Source: JAUIIK01 sp963745675
Lineage (GTDB): Bacteria; Chloroflexota; Chloroflexia; Thermomicrobiales; CFX8
Assembly: GCA_963745675.1 (NCBI GenBank)
Contig: CAVUYM010000007.1
Span: 1 to 57,086, forward strand
Direction: 5' to 3'
DNA: 57,086 bases
How positions within the stretch are numbered: the first letter of the stretch is position 1; every line of letters begins with the position of its first letter. Below are positions 1 to 8,163 of this stretch, one piece after another. Under the pieces are notes generated by a model. The model saw only the letters and a program-made list of their open reading frames with translations. It was not told the DNA's origin and did no database searches. A program made the translations under genes and the position numbers.

Positions 1-2
1 TT

Positions 3-407
3 TTTCTGTCTCGGCTCGTTCAGTATTGCTCAGACCTTAGTTTGTCTCACGATTGGGGCAGCCAATATGGTGCCGAATTGGACGTTGTTGCACACGGAAC
101 TCGTGTCAGGAGTCTCGACGAGCTCGGTTCTTTAGGCGATCTTCCAAGCGACTATTCTGACCACTCTTCAGGTACATCCATCGCATCCCCTCAGGTCGCT
201 GGCCTGGCCGCACTGATTTTTGGAGTGAGACCGGAGGTTACGAGCCAACTAGTTCGCGATCTTATCGAAGGGAACTGTGTTCAGTTGCAAAGTTACCGGT
301 TCAAACGCGTCCAGAACAGGAAATGGAGGTGGAACCGCGAAGTTGGGTACGGACGACCTGATCGTCGACGTATTTTGAAGAACACCCTAGGAGATCACAA
401 TGGGTAA
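3..407 (+). CDS. S8 subtilisin-like serine protease, C-terminal part
   Basis: The frame is open to the left window edge, so only the end of the protein is present. It contains the subtilase catalytic serine motif GTSIASPQVAGLAAL and, about 50 residues earlier, a LDVVAHG stretch that matches the usual 'DVvAPG' strand of the family. The catalytic Asp and His lie outside the window. The last 50 residues are basic and not recognisable. The stop overlaps the start of the next small gene, which suggests co-transcription. Base composition of the first 1.5 kb looks more AT-rich than the rest of the window. The family assignment is secure; the physiological substrate is unknown. Confidence 0.85.
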   Translation, partial: FLSRLVQYCSDLSLSHDWGSQYGAELDVVAHGTRVRSLDELGSLGDLPSDYSDHSSGTSIASPQVAGLAALIFGVRPEVTSQLVRDLIEGNCVQLQSYRFKRVQNRKWRWNREVGYGRPDRRRILKNTLGDHNG

Positions 408-633
408 CGAACCGGATCCGAAAGCATTTGCAGCAGCGGTGGAAGCACTACAAGCAATAGCCAAAAAAATGGAGCCGGACCACTTTGCCGTAACGCTAAT
501 CGATCAGATGGTATCGAAGTCAAAGGAACATAATTTTGAAGAGCAGCTTCGAAACGTACTGAGTACAGTCCTGGAACAGAAGATTTCTGCGGAAATTGTC
601 CAAGGTGAAGTTGAAAGCGCACAAAAGCCTTGA
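400..633 (+). CDS. Small hypothetical protein (77 aa), possibly truncated by an in-frame TGA
   Basis: The ATG lies 6-7 bases after an AGGAG Shine-Dalgarno site, inside the end of the protease gene (8-base overlap), so the two are translationally coupled. The product is helical and acidic-basic mixed, without Cys, membrane segment or recognised domain. After the TGA at 631-633 the same frame stays open to a TAG at 778-780 and still reads like protein (for example AGLLKAAKDDDVQSLTGSIS). The gene may therefore originally encode about 126 residues. Function not recognised. Confidence 0.6.
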   Translation: MGNEPDPKAFAAAVEALQAIAKKMEPDHFAVTLIDQMVSKSKEHNFEEQLRNVLSTVLEQKISAEIVQGEVESAQKP

Positions 634-828
634 GAGCGACGAAATAATCTCGCTGGGTTGCTCAAAGCTGCTAAAGATGATGACGTTCAGAGCCTAACCG
701 GATCTATCTCGAGGGATCGAAGTACGATTTTGCGCATGATCTGTGTGGACGTTTTTGGGGAGCTAAGGAGCGGCCAATAGAAAAAGTCCTAGCTTGCGCG
801 GAACAACCATCCGAACCAAATAATACGA

Positions 829-1318
829 ATGTCACAGAAGCCGCCAATGCCAATGCGTGTCTATTCCTCCGACAAGCGGTCAGCCAATTCGGGGCAAAAC
901 GCGCTGAATGAGGCCGAGCTCCATGATCTGCTTAGCAAAGAGCCTTGGGGTCTGAAGAAAGATGTAGACTTCAAGATCGAGAATGGCAAGGTCACTGATC
1001 TGCGACGCTGCCGTTTGCTGTTAACTTCGATCTATCCGAGTGGCTTCAGATCAAGAACCGGGACATTCTTCATGTTGTTGATGAAGAGCCGGCCCAGGCC
1101 GATGGCCATGCGCCGCTTAGGCCGGACGACAGTCTGGGTACGATGCGCGAGCACAAGTCAAGCACGTTCGTTCGAAGACGGCAAAGACGTTCATCCGCGG
1201 ACAGATCGCCCAGCGACTACGCATCGAGGATATCGAGTCGAATATCGGTGGATTCGTCAACAAGATCTTCGACACGGACTCGGAGCAGGCATATAGCTCG
1301 ACGAACTCTCCGTGCTAA
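829..1318 (+). pseudogene. Frameshifted hypothetical gene
   Basis: Three frames in succession carry coding-like sequence. About 55 residues run from the ATG at 829 (includes LHDLLSKEPWGLKKDVDFKI). A second frame follows from about 1010 (FAVNFDLSEWLQIKNRDI). A third runs from about 1170 (KTFIRGQIAQRLRIEDIESN) to the TAA at 1316-1318. Joined, they would give a protein of about 160 residues with at least two indels. No Shine-Dalgarno site is visible before 829, so the start is uncertain. I do not recognise the family. It sits in the same AT-richer stretch as the protease. Confidence 0.45.
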
Positions 1319-1609
1319 GATCTCGTCTCGAACCTGATTCCGATCTTGGACGTGCTATTGCGAATGAGGTCAGTGACCGCGGTCGATTACTCGTCTCGAA
1401 ACGAGTACTGGCTGGTGAATATGGCCAACAGTTCAGCGTGCTATCCAACGGTACGTTTGAAGAACGTAGGAGTGGTGGCTGGACTATCCGGGCCGCCGCT
1501 CCTAGATCTGCTTCATCCCGGATCACTCGATTCCTGCCAGGCTGGGACAATCAGTCCGGCGCATCAGCACGCGAACAACCCGGCATGACCAAGGCCAAAG
1601 AGAATTGCC
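1319..1609. other. No assignable gene
   Basis: Short open stretches occur in several frames but none gives a recognisable protein. The N-terminal lobe of the following kinase should lie about here, so this interval may hold its degraded beginning. Confidence 0.4.
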
Positions 1610-2345
1610 AGAATCCGACCCCTGGAATTTCAGATTGGTCTTCCCCGGGCTCGATTCGTGCAACTAACGAGTGCCGGAAGTCAGCGCATGCTCGAAGAAA
1701 TCCAGAGATCAGAGCGCTCTCATCGAGCAGCTTCAGCTGCTTCCAGACTTGTGGTTCGCCGACTGCACAATCCACAACGACCTCAAGTGGGACAACATCC
1801 TGGTGCATCCAAGAGATGGTGAGACGGAGCTGACGGAGGTGAAGATCATCGACTGGGAGATGGCGGGGATCGGGGATCCGTGCTGGGATGTCGGGACGGT
1901 GCTGAGCGAGTTCGTGGCGTTCTGGGCGCTGTCGATTCCGGTCGTTGGCGGCGAGCCCTATGAAGGGCTGGCGAAGTACCCGATCGAGGATATGCAGCCG
2001 GCGATCCGGGCCTTCTGGGAGAGCTACGCCGAGGCGATGGAGTTCGACCGGGCGACGGCGCGGGAGCGGCTGATCAAGTCGGTGCGCTTCGCCGGGGCGC
2101 GGTTGATCCAGACGGCCTACGAGCGGACCCAGACGATGACGCATCTGACGCCGCATATCTACCTGCTGCTGCAGCTGAGCCTGAACATCATGGAAGGGCC
2201 GGAGGACGCGGCGGAGGGATTGTTTGGGATTCCATTGCCGGATGGGGTGAGCGGCGTGATCCTCGATGCTCACACTGGAAGACGAACCAAGCACACACGC
2301 TCTGTCATCTCGACCAGGACAGCGGAGTGGAGAGATCTCAGGTGA
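1610..2345 (+). CDS. APH-fold kinase, lanthipeptide class V type (frameshifted, N-terminus missing)
   Basis: The kinase core is clear. The catalytic loop reads IHNDLKWDNILV (Asp as base, Asn for metal) and the metal-binding motif reads IIDWEMAGIGDPCWDVG, followed by a helical C-lobe. This is the aminoglycoside-phosphotransferase fold. Such kinases occur next to HopA1-type proteins and are thought to phosphorylate Ser/Thr of a precursor peptide so that a lyase can eliminate the phosphate. A stretch from about 1610 to 1710 (FVQLTSAGSQRMLEEIQ) belongs to the protein in another frame, so at least one indel is present. The ATP-binding N-lobe (about 150-200 residues) is not found. The last 25 or so codons read into a dispersed repeat, so the native C-terminus is probably lost or shifted. 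Confidence 0.7.
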
Positions 2346-2407
2346 ACGCCACTCCGGTGCTCGCATGAGATTTCTCGACTCCGCTGACGCTCCGCTCGAA
2401 ATGACAG
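2303..2407. repeat. Dispersed intergenic repeat R1 (copy 1)
   Basis: The element is bounded by TGTCATCTCGA and TCGAAATGACA, an imperfect terminal inverted repeat. Internal blocks include GGAGTGGAGAGATCTC and GAGATTTCTCGACTCCGC. It lies between the kinase and the lyase-cyclase gene. A shorter relative is at 53967-54020 and a diverged one at 31782-31915. Confidence 0.6.
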
Positions 2408-2454
2408 GTGTGAGGAGGGGTCAGTCTCTCCACTCCGAGGCGCCACAGTGGATA

Positions 2455-4803
2455 AGGTTGCTCATTCTCCGTAGGCTGTCACGCTATTTCTCAATACTCA
2501 GCCATCCAGTTCACCTGGTTCGGCGTCGTCTCGGCTGACGTGCAGGAGCATGTGCGGCCGATATTCCAGATCCGGCCGGATGCGGCGCGGGGGCATCTCG
2601 GGGGGACGCTGACGAGCCGGCTGTATGAGGATTTCTATCAGGCCGGGCGGGCGAGGCCGAGCCGGGCGCCGTATGCGGGGTCGACGCGGGCGAATGGGTT
2701 GCCGGAGTTTGTCGATGAGCTGTCGGCGGCGAATGCCGGGAGTGGGACGCGGCAGGCGGGGTGGCTGGTCGTCGAGCATCCGGGACGAGGACGAAGAACA
2801 GGCCAGCTTGCTGGTCAAGCGCGACGGCTTGACGCTGCGGGCGAAGCCGGAGGAGATCGTCTACGGCGGGGATGGGCTGCCGGAGGTCGGGCAGGAGGTC
2901 GAGCTGAAGCTCCCGAAGGAGCTGCCGGCGATTTCGCCGGGGTTCTATACGGTGCTGAGTGACGAGCCATACGATGCGACTGGTCGCCTGGTCGTGCGGG
3001 TCTACTGGAATCTCTATCCCTGGGGCGCGGCGACGCTGGTGCGGGGGATCACCGGAGCGGCTGAATGGCGCCGGGCTGCCGTTTCGGCTGAAGCTGGTCA
3101 ACCATCCGGATCGCTACAACCGCTGCGATGCGGCGGTGCTCTACCTTCTTAAGGAAGATCTCGATGTGGCCGTGCCGCTGCTGGCGGAGGTCTACGGCGA
3201 GGTGCGGGGCGATCTGAAGCGGCCGGTTCCGGCGTTGACGAAGCGGATCGCGCCGGGGGTTGGGCTGGCGGAGGATCCCGAAGGCGGCAACGACAGCTTC
3301 GGGATGCACCGCTGCCGGTTGCTGGCCGAGGGGCTGGTGCGCGGCTGGGAGCGGGGCGCCGAGTCCGTTGAGGACCGGCTGGCAGTGGTGATCGAGACCT
3401 TCGAGGAGGCGGGGATCGATCCGGAACGGCCGTATCTGAATCCGGGGTCGGTGGATGATTACGATTTCACGTTCGATGCGACCCCAACCACAGGCAAGAG
3501 TGGCGTTACGGAGGCAAGGCAGCGCCTTGCCGGTACGGGGGATGATCTGGCTGGCCAGTATCTCGAGGTTGCCTCGGCGATTGGGAAAGAGATCTGCGCG
3601 GAGGCGTTCTGGCACGAAGGCTGGTGCAACTGGCTGGGGGTTGAGGGGCGCGATCCGAGCGCACCGGCCCACCAGGGGATGACCTATAGCTCGCTCGGGC
3701 CGGAACCCTATGGCGGGTCGAGCGGGGTGGCGCTGTTTCTGGCCGAGCTGGCGGTTGCGAGCGGCGATGATGAGGCGCGGAAGACGTCGCTTGGTGCAAT
3801 TAGACAGGCGCTTGGGCGGTCTGACAGCATCGAGCCGCCGGTTCAATTGGGGCTCTACACCGGGCGGCCAGGGCTGGCGCTCGTCGCGGCGCGGGTCGGG
3901 AGGTTGCTTGATGCTGATGATGTCGTTGATGGCGCACGCGCATTGCTCGATACGCTCGAAACCGACCTGGAAAACGATCACGAACACGATCTGTTGAGCG
4001 GTAGCGCCGGTGGGGCCATCGCGCTGCTGCGATTGAGCGAGATGCTGGATGATTCCTCGCTCATCGAACGAGCCACTGATCCTCGGCGAGCGGTTGATCG
4101 AAGCGGCGGAGTGCGATGAGCGAGGCTGCTCCTGGCCCTCGATCGCGCTGCCGGAGAGCCCGAATCTGACCGGCTACTCGCATGGCGCGGCCGGGATCGG
4201 GATGGCGCTCTTCGAGCTGTGGAAGGCCAGCGGTGACCAGCGCTTCCACGATGTCGCCACCCGCGCATTCGATTTCGAACGCAGTTGGTTCAACCCCGAC
4301 GAAGGCAATTGGCCCGATCTGCGCACCGTCGACGATCTGAAGCAGCGGCCTGATGGGCCGTTCCCCTACGCGACCTACTGGTGTCATGGTGCGCCGGGTA
4401 TCGCCCTCTCGCGCTTGAGGGCCTGGGATCTCACCGGTGACGCACGCTATCGTGATGAGGCGATCATCGCGCTGGAAACGACGCGGCGGGCGGTCGATGA
4501 AGCGATCGAAGATGGCACAGCCAACTACTCGCTCTGCCACGGTCTGGCCGGAAATGCCGAGATCCTCTTGCTCGGCGCAGAATTGCTTGGCGCCGGCTTC
4601 GAACATTTCGCCAAGTACCGCACCTGGCGGCGGCCGATGCCGGAATCGAGATCTACGCTCCTGAGGGCCGCGACTGGCCCTGTGGCACGCATGGAGGCTG
4701 GACGCCGAATCTGATGCTCGGGCTGGCCGGGATCGGGCGCTTCTACTTGCGGCTGGCGCGCTCCGATCTGCCTTCCCTGCTCCTCTGGCGCAACGCCTCT
4801 TAG
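2455..4803 (+). CDS. HopA1-type lyase fused to LanC-type lanthionine cyclase (frameshifted)
   Basis: The first half (about 2465-3480) matches 'T3SS effector HopA1 family' proteins: FTWFG near the start, LTSRLYEDFY, LPEFVDELSAANAGSG, ELPAISPGFYTVL, LPFRLKLVNHPDRYNRCDA, FGMHRCRLLAEG, and NPGSVDDYDF at its end. In thioamitide and class V lanthipeptide pathways such proteins are linked to elimination of phosphorylated Ser/Thr. The second half (about 3520-4803) is LanC: GYSHGAAGIG (catalytic His), YWCHGAPGIAL and SLCHGLAGNAEI (zinc Cys and Cys-His), and a NLMLGLAGIGRFYLRL ending. The junction lies inside one uninterrupted frame (about 3055-4075), so the two domains appear fused. At least four indels are inferred near 2790, 3055, 4075 and 4620. 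The N-terminus is uncertain: the reading frame opens only after a stop at about 2452 and has no ATG. Confidence 0.8.
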
Positions 4804-4910
4804 TCCAACGCTAAGAAAATGCACCTCTCCCGCCTAAGTGGGGGCTAAGTCGGCCTGCCTAATATCTGACTAGAACATGGCTATGCCATGCAGTCAGAAG
4901 GGAGGCCGTC

Positions 4911-5119
4911 ATGTTCTATCTCATCGAGCGCGAAGCCGAACTCCGCAGAGAGAGGATTGCGCAAGGACTCCCAGCGGGTACGCCAGGACCGCGTCTTCGT
5001 CGGTCAACGCTTCGAGCGTTCGCCGGCCGGTCGGCCGCTTCCTGGTCCGGCTCGGCAGCCGGCTCAGCGGTGAGCGGCGGCGGAACCGCGTCTGGCAGGT
5101 GTCGGCGAAGTCGGGATGA
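4911..5119 (+). CDS. Small basic hypothetical protein (frameshifted)
   Basis: The ATG follows AAGGGAGG with good spacing. The first residues (MFYLIEREAELRRERIA) are a charged helix. A one-base shift then gives a basic C-terminal helix (RRPVGRFLVRLGSRLSGERR) ending at 5119. Short proteins with a charged N-terminal helix and a basic amphipathic C-terminal helix are common in Actinobacteria and Chloroflexota and have no assigned function. It lies 107 bases after the LanC stop, possibly with its own promoter. It lacks Cys, so it is a poor lanthipeptide precursor candidate. Confidence 0.55.
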
Positions 5120-5147
5120 TTCTCCGGCACAGCCGGCATCCGCAGCT

Positions 5148-5176
5148 GAGCGCCCGCAGGATATACGCGGGCGCTC
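5148..5176 (+). terminator. Hairpin after the 4911 gene
   Basis: GAGCGCCCGC pairs perfectly with GCGGGCGCTC across a nine-base loop. No run of T follows, so this may be an attenuating or RNA-stabilising hairpin rather than a strong intrinsic terminator. Confidence 0.5.
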
Positions 5177-5218
5177 GCATCCCCTTATTCATCGAGGATC
5201 TAACGAAAGGAGTTCCCG

Positions 5219-5340
5219 ATGTGGCGTTACTAAAACGACGATCCCCAACCAACGCGGCACACCAGCTGAAGGGACCGCATCGTTCGGGGATCGCCAGCGG
5301 ATATCGACGAATCGATACCTACTTTCAAAGGAGAGCATAG
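5219..5340 (+). other. Possible tiny ORF with strong ribosome binding site
   Basis: AAAGGAG sits 6-7 bases before an ATG that reads only Met-Trp-Arg-Tyr before a TAA. The 100 bases that follow are open in two other frames up to the next gene. One indel would turn this into a peptide of about 40 residues. A real leader peptide of four codons is also possible. No Cys is encoded in any of the plausible continuations. Confidence 0.3.
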
Positions 5341-5341
5341 C

Positions 5342-5810
5342 ATGACACTGTTCACAACTAAACTCGCGGCCGCTGTATTCGCCCTGATCTTGCTTGGACT
5401 GCCCATTCAGGGTGCGTCCGGCGATTTCGAGGCGGCCATGACCGGCGCCGACGTCGAAGATCAATCGTTCGTGCCCGGAGGGAAACACTATCTCTACGAT
5501 GTTGAAGAGATTGACCTGGCCTCTGGACCGAGTGCCGAATTCGCCGCTAAGGACGACTCACTCGACTGGCACCGGATTCGCTTCCTGGAAGAGAACCTCT
5601 GGGACTACGACGTCATCGCTCAGACAGAAGGTGACGTAGACGACAACCGGCATCGGAGTCCTTGCGATCGACCCGGACGCCTTCTCGGAAGAGATCTTCT
5701 GGCAGGACCGCGTCGACGGCGTCGCAACCTTCGCCGATGCGGAAGCCGAGAACCTGTTCCCGGAAGCAGACGATGTTCCCCAGCTACACGCTGGCGTGCT
5801 GACCTACTAA
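5342..5810 (+). CDS. Exported acidic hypothetical protein (frameshifted)
   Basis: The ATG follows AAAGGAGA. The N-terminus is a signal peptide or anchor (LAAAVFALILLGLPIQGASG) followed by an acidic region (VEDQSFVPGGKHYLYDVEEI). After an indel near 5640 the protein continues in another frame (GIGVLAIDPDAFSEEIFWQD, later AEAENLFPEADDVP) to the TAA at 5808-5810. The reconstructed length is about 156 residues. It is followed 26 bases later by a second small membrane protein, so the two probably form an operon. Function not recognised. A short stretch at 35137-35265 resembles its C-terminus. Confidence 0.6.
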
Positions 5811-5836
5811 GACTCAATGAATGAAGGAGATTAACG

Positions 5837-6263
5837 ATGAACACACTCACACAAGACGATGGATTCGACATCAAAGCGCTTATCGCCGTGCTCTTCGCGG
5901 TCGTGCTGATCGGGCTCCTGGCCGTCGCACTGGCCAACGCAGGACCGTCGCAAAGCGCAGACGCGAACTTCACCGAGCCTGGACTCCCGCAGGGCGCGAT
6001 CTACCCGCAGACTGGCGACAAGTTCGCGCCTGGCCGCATCATCCAACAGGATGACCTCGAGATCGAGAGCGGGAATCTCACGCCGTGTCATGGCGAAGGA
6101 TTACTGGATCGCGAGAACTATGACCGCTTGGCGGAGTGCCGTTGGATCAGTTGCCGCGTACTGCAGCCGCAACGCGAGGTTCGCGGGCGGACCGGATGTG
6201 ACGCGCGATCTCCCGCCCTTCCCGCAGGGCGAAGGGCTCATAACTTCGGGCAACGACTACTAG
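5837..6263 (+). CDS. Membrane-anchored hypothetical protein (frameshifted)
   Basis: The ATG follows AAGGAGATTAACG. A single N-terminal membrane segment (IAVLFAVVLIGLLAVALANA) is followed by an extracytoplasmic region containing TEPGLPQGAIYPQTGDKF. An indel between about 6130 and 6180 is needed to join GLLDRENYDRLAE to the C-terminal NARFAGGPDVTRDLPPFPQG, ending at 6261-6263. Reconstructed length is about 141 residues. It is likely co-expressed with the exported protein upstream and the 69-residue protein downstream. No family recognised. Confidence 0.6.
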
Positions 6264-6342
6264 CGTTGCCAGCTGACGCAGGGCAACCTGGATTGCCCTG
6301 CGTCCCGGCCACAGAGATGACGTGAGGAAAGGAGATGGAGTC

Positions 6343-6549
6343 ATGTTGGACCAGACACGTCAGCGCGAACAGACGTTGACACGCCGGGATCTCGAACGGG
6401 CGGGCCTGAGCAGTGATCAGTGCAGACGCATCGAACGCTTGCGCGAGCGCTACCATCCGCTGATCGAGGAGGTCGAGACGAACCACCAGTGGCGCCAGCT
6501 CCAACTCCTCCGCTGGCTCTACCGCCAGGGCCGCTACCCGCGCGGCTAG
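6343..6549 (+). CDS. Small helical hypothetical protein (69 aa)
   Basis: I chose the ATG at 6343 because AAAGGAGATGG precedes it; an earlier in-frame ATG at 6322 overlaps that site. The protein is charged and mostly helical (TRRDLERAGLSSDQCRRIER, later HQWRQLQLLRWLYRQGRYPR) with no membrane segment. It lies 80 bases after the membrane protein and is followed by a strong terminator, so it is probably the last gene of this small operon. Function unknown. Confidence 0.6.
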   Translation: MLDQTRQREQTLTRRDLERAGLSSDQCRRIERLRERYHPLIEEVETNHQWRQLQLLRWLYRQGRYPRG

Positions 6550-6581
6550 CGGCCTCTCAATCGCACAACCAAGACATATAA

Positions 6582-6607
6582 AGAGCCTCCCGCTAGCGGG
6601 AGGCTCT
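6582..6607. terminator. Bidirectional intrinsic terminator
   Basis: A perfect 12-bp stem (AGAGCCTCCCGC/GCGGGAGGCTCT) encloses TA. On the minus strand it is followed by TTTATA. It lies between the convergent 6343 gene and the LuxR regulator and can serve both. Confidence 0.85.
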
Positions 6608-6652
6608 CTGATTTGATCCAGGGACTTCGTTTCGTGTGGGAAGTAGGGGATC

Positions 6653-6979
6653 TCAGCCTGTCGTGAGCGATTTTCGCAGCGCCAGCATCAGGACACCGTT
6701 GGCAATTGCCCAGATCACCAGCTCGACGCGGTTGCTGGCGCTCGTCTTATTCAACATGTTGCTGATGTGTGCCCCAACGGTACGGGGACTGATCGACAGG
6801 CGGTCAGCAATCTCGGCATCTGTTCGCCCGGTTGCGACGAGTTCAAGCACGTCCAATTCCCGGGTGCTAAGCTCGCCCGCCGGCTGCGGTATGGTGGCTT
6901 CAAGTTCGATCCAGCGTGGTGGTGCAGAAATCGCGATGTCTTCGGAACTGCGTTGTACGATCCATGCCAGTTGTTCCAT
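6653..6979 (-). CDS. LuxR-family HTH transcriptional regulator, stand-alone
   Basis: The 108-residue protein has a C-terminal GerE/LuxR helix-turn-helix: LSTRELDVLELVATGRTDAE, then IADRLSISPRTVGAHISNML. The N-terminal 35 residues are too short for a receiver domain, so its input signal is unknown. AGGAGGG lies about 12 bases upstream of the ATG. It is convergent with the small-protein operon and divergent from the SRPBCC operon, which it could regulate. The domain assignment is secure; the target is inference. Confidence 0.85.
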   Translation of the reverse strand: MEQLAWIVQRSSEDIAISAPPRWIELEATIPQPAGELSTRELDVLELVATGRTDAEIADRLSISPRTVGAHISNMLNKTSASNRVELVIWAIANGVLMLALRKSLTTG

Positions 6980-7410
6980 CGTTTTTGTTCGCCCTCCTGA
7001 TGCTGTGATCGGGAAAGATGAAGCGCCCCATATGCTGCTTCAATCCGGCGTATACGGGACTGGCGCCGGTTGGCGTCGCCCATCCACCGTGAACGTCGAT
7101 CGACGCTGTGCAGCGCGACTCGGCGTCTTCCACGATCTCATGCTCGCATCCTAAAGCGACCCTCTTAGCGGATTCTTATTGCTGATCTGGCAGAAGCAGA
7201 GGACAACCCCCGTAGAACCCAGAAGCTCGCCTGTCGCTGTTCCGGGATGGCCACAGAATCACTCGTGCAAATTGGCACGAAGCTGTAACGCTCTTTCGCC
7301 CAGCCGTTGCGAGGGTGTTGCGGCGCTGGGAGGAAACTTCTCACGGAGTGCGTCGCGCGGTAGTTCTGGATTGATTGGTCGTTTGAGGGACTGAAGAAGG
7401 AGAAAGAGCC
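6980..7410. other. Intergenic region between divergent LuxR and SRPBCC genes
   Basis: No gene is supported here; the open frames on either strand lack family features. The region must hold promoters for both divergent genes. I could not pick out convincing -35/-10 pairs. Confidence 0.4.
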
Positions 7411-8148
7411 ATGCCACGCAAGACGGCTCGAGTCGTTGGTGGCATTCTGATTGCCCTTGGCGGGGCCATCCTCGTAAACCGGCGGCTGGGCCGCCGTTGG
7501 GGAGCAACACGCGCCGAGGTCGTGGCGTCGTTGCCTGGCGATGACATCATCACCGCGCCAGTCTGGCAAACGACCCATGCGATCACCATCCATGAGAGTG
7601 CGGAGAGGATCTGGCCGTGGCTGGTGCAAATGGGTATCACGCGCGGCGGCTGGTATCTCTCGGAACGTCTCGACCGCATCATCTGGCGCATCGACAACCC
7701 GAGCGTCAATCGGATCGTGCCCGAGTTGCAGCATCTCTCTGTAGGCGATGTCGTTCCGGATAGCGTCGACGGCACCGCACATTTTCGCGTTGTGGAGATC
7801 GATCCAGACAGGTCGCTTGTGCTCCACTCGCGTCGACACCCGCGAAGCGGCGTCTGGCCAGATCTATCGGCGGACGATCCTGGGCTCTACATCGATTTCT
7901 CCTGGGCCTTCGTTCTGCATCCTGACGAGACAGGATCAACGCGACTTCTGCTCCGTACGCGCGCCGTCATCATCGATGGGAAACAGTCGGCACCGGCCTG
8001 GACTCGCCTCTTCCTGCCTGTAGCTGACCTCGCGGATTTCATCTACACCCGCCAGATGTTGCATGGCATTCGCAAGCGCGTCGAGAACGAGGCTGACCGG
8101 GAACGAATTCCTGCTGCTGTGGAGTCCCCGATACTGCTGCATATGTAG
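7411..8148 (+). CDS. SRPBCC (START-like) family protein
   Basis: GAAGGAG precedes the ATG. A short hydrophobic N-terminus (VVGGILIALGGAILV) could anchor the protein. The rest fits the helix-grip fold: THAITIHESAERIWPWLVQM at the start of the domain, then GITRGGWYLSERLDR, FRVVEIDPDRSLVLHSR, and a long C-terminal helix. Such domains bind hydrophobic ligands; the ligand here is unknown. It starts a three-gene run with two small membrane proteins (15-base gap, then 4-base overlap). Confidence 0.75.
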   Translation: MPRKTARVVGGILIALGGAILVNRRLGRRWGATRAEVVASLPGDDIITAPVWQTTHAITIHESAERIWPWLVQMGITRGGWYLSERLDRIIWRIDNPSVNRIVPELQHLSVGDVVPDSVDGTAHFRVVEIDPDRSLVLHSRRHPRSGVWPDLSADDPGLYIDFSWAFVLHPDETGSTRLLLRTRAVIIDGKQSAPAWTRLFLPVADLADFIYTRQMLHGIRKRVENEADRERIPAAVESPILLHM

Positions 8149-8163
8149 CCAAAGGAGGCTGAG

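Noticed and set aside
400..633. The 77-residue protein as a lanthipeptide precursor
   Set aside because: It has no Cys and no Ser/Thr-rich C-terminal core.
1551..2366. 271-residue minus-strand open frame
   Set aside because: It is the antisense of the kinase gene, Arg/Pro/His-rich with no family features; the plus-strand frame has clear catalytic motifs.
3049..3987. 312-residue minus-strand open frame
   Set aside because: Shadow of the HopA1-LanC frame produced by high GC at third positions; composition is not protein-like.
4877..5119. Reading from an ATG at 4877 as a Cys-containing peptide precursor
   Set aside because: The strong ribosome binding site serves the ATG at 4911, and the Cys-containing first residues lie upstream of and overlapping that site.
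7165..7839. 224-residue minus-strand open frame
   Set aside because: Antisense to the SRPBCC gene, no ribosome binding site, no domain pattern.
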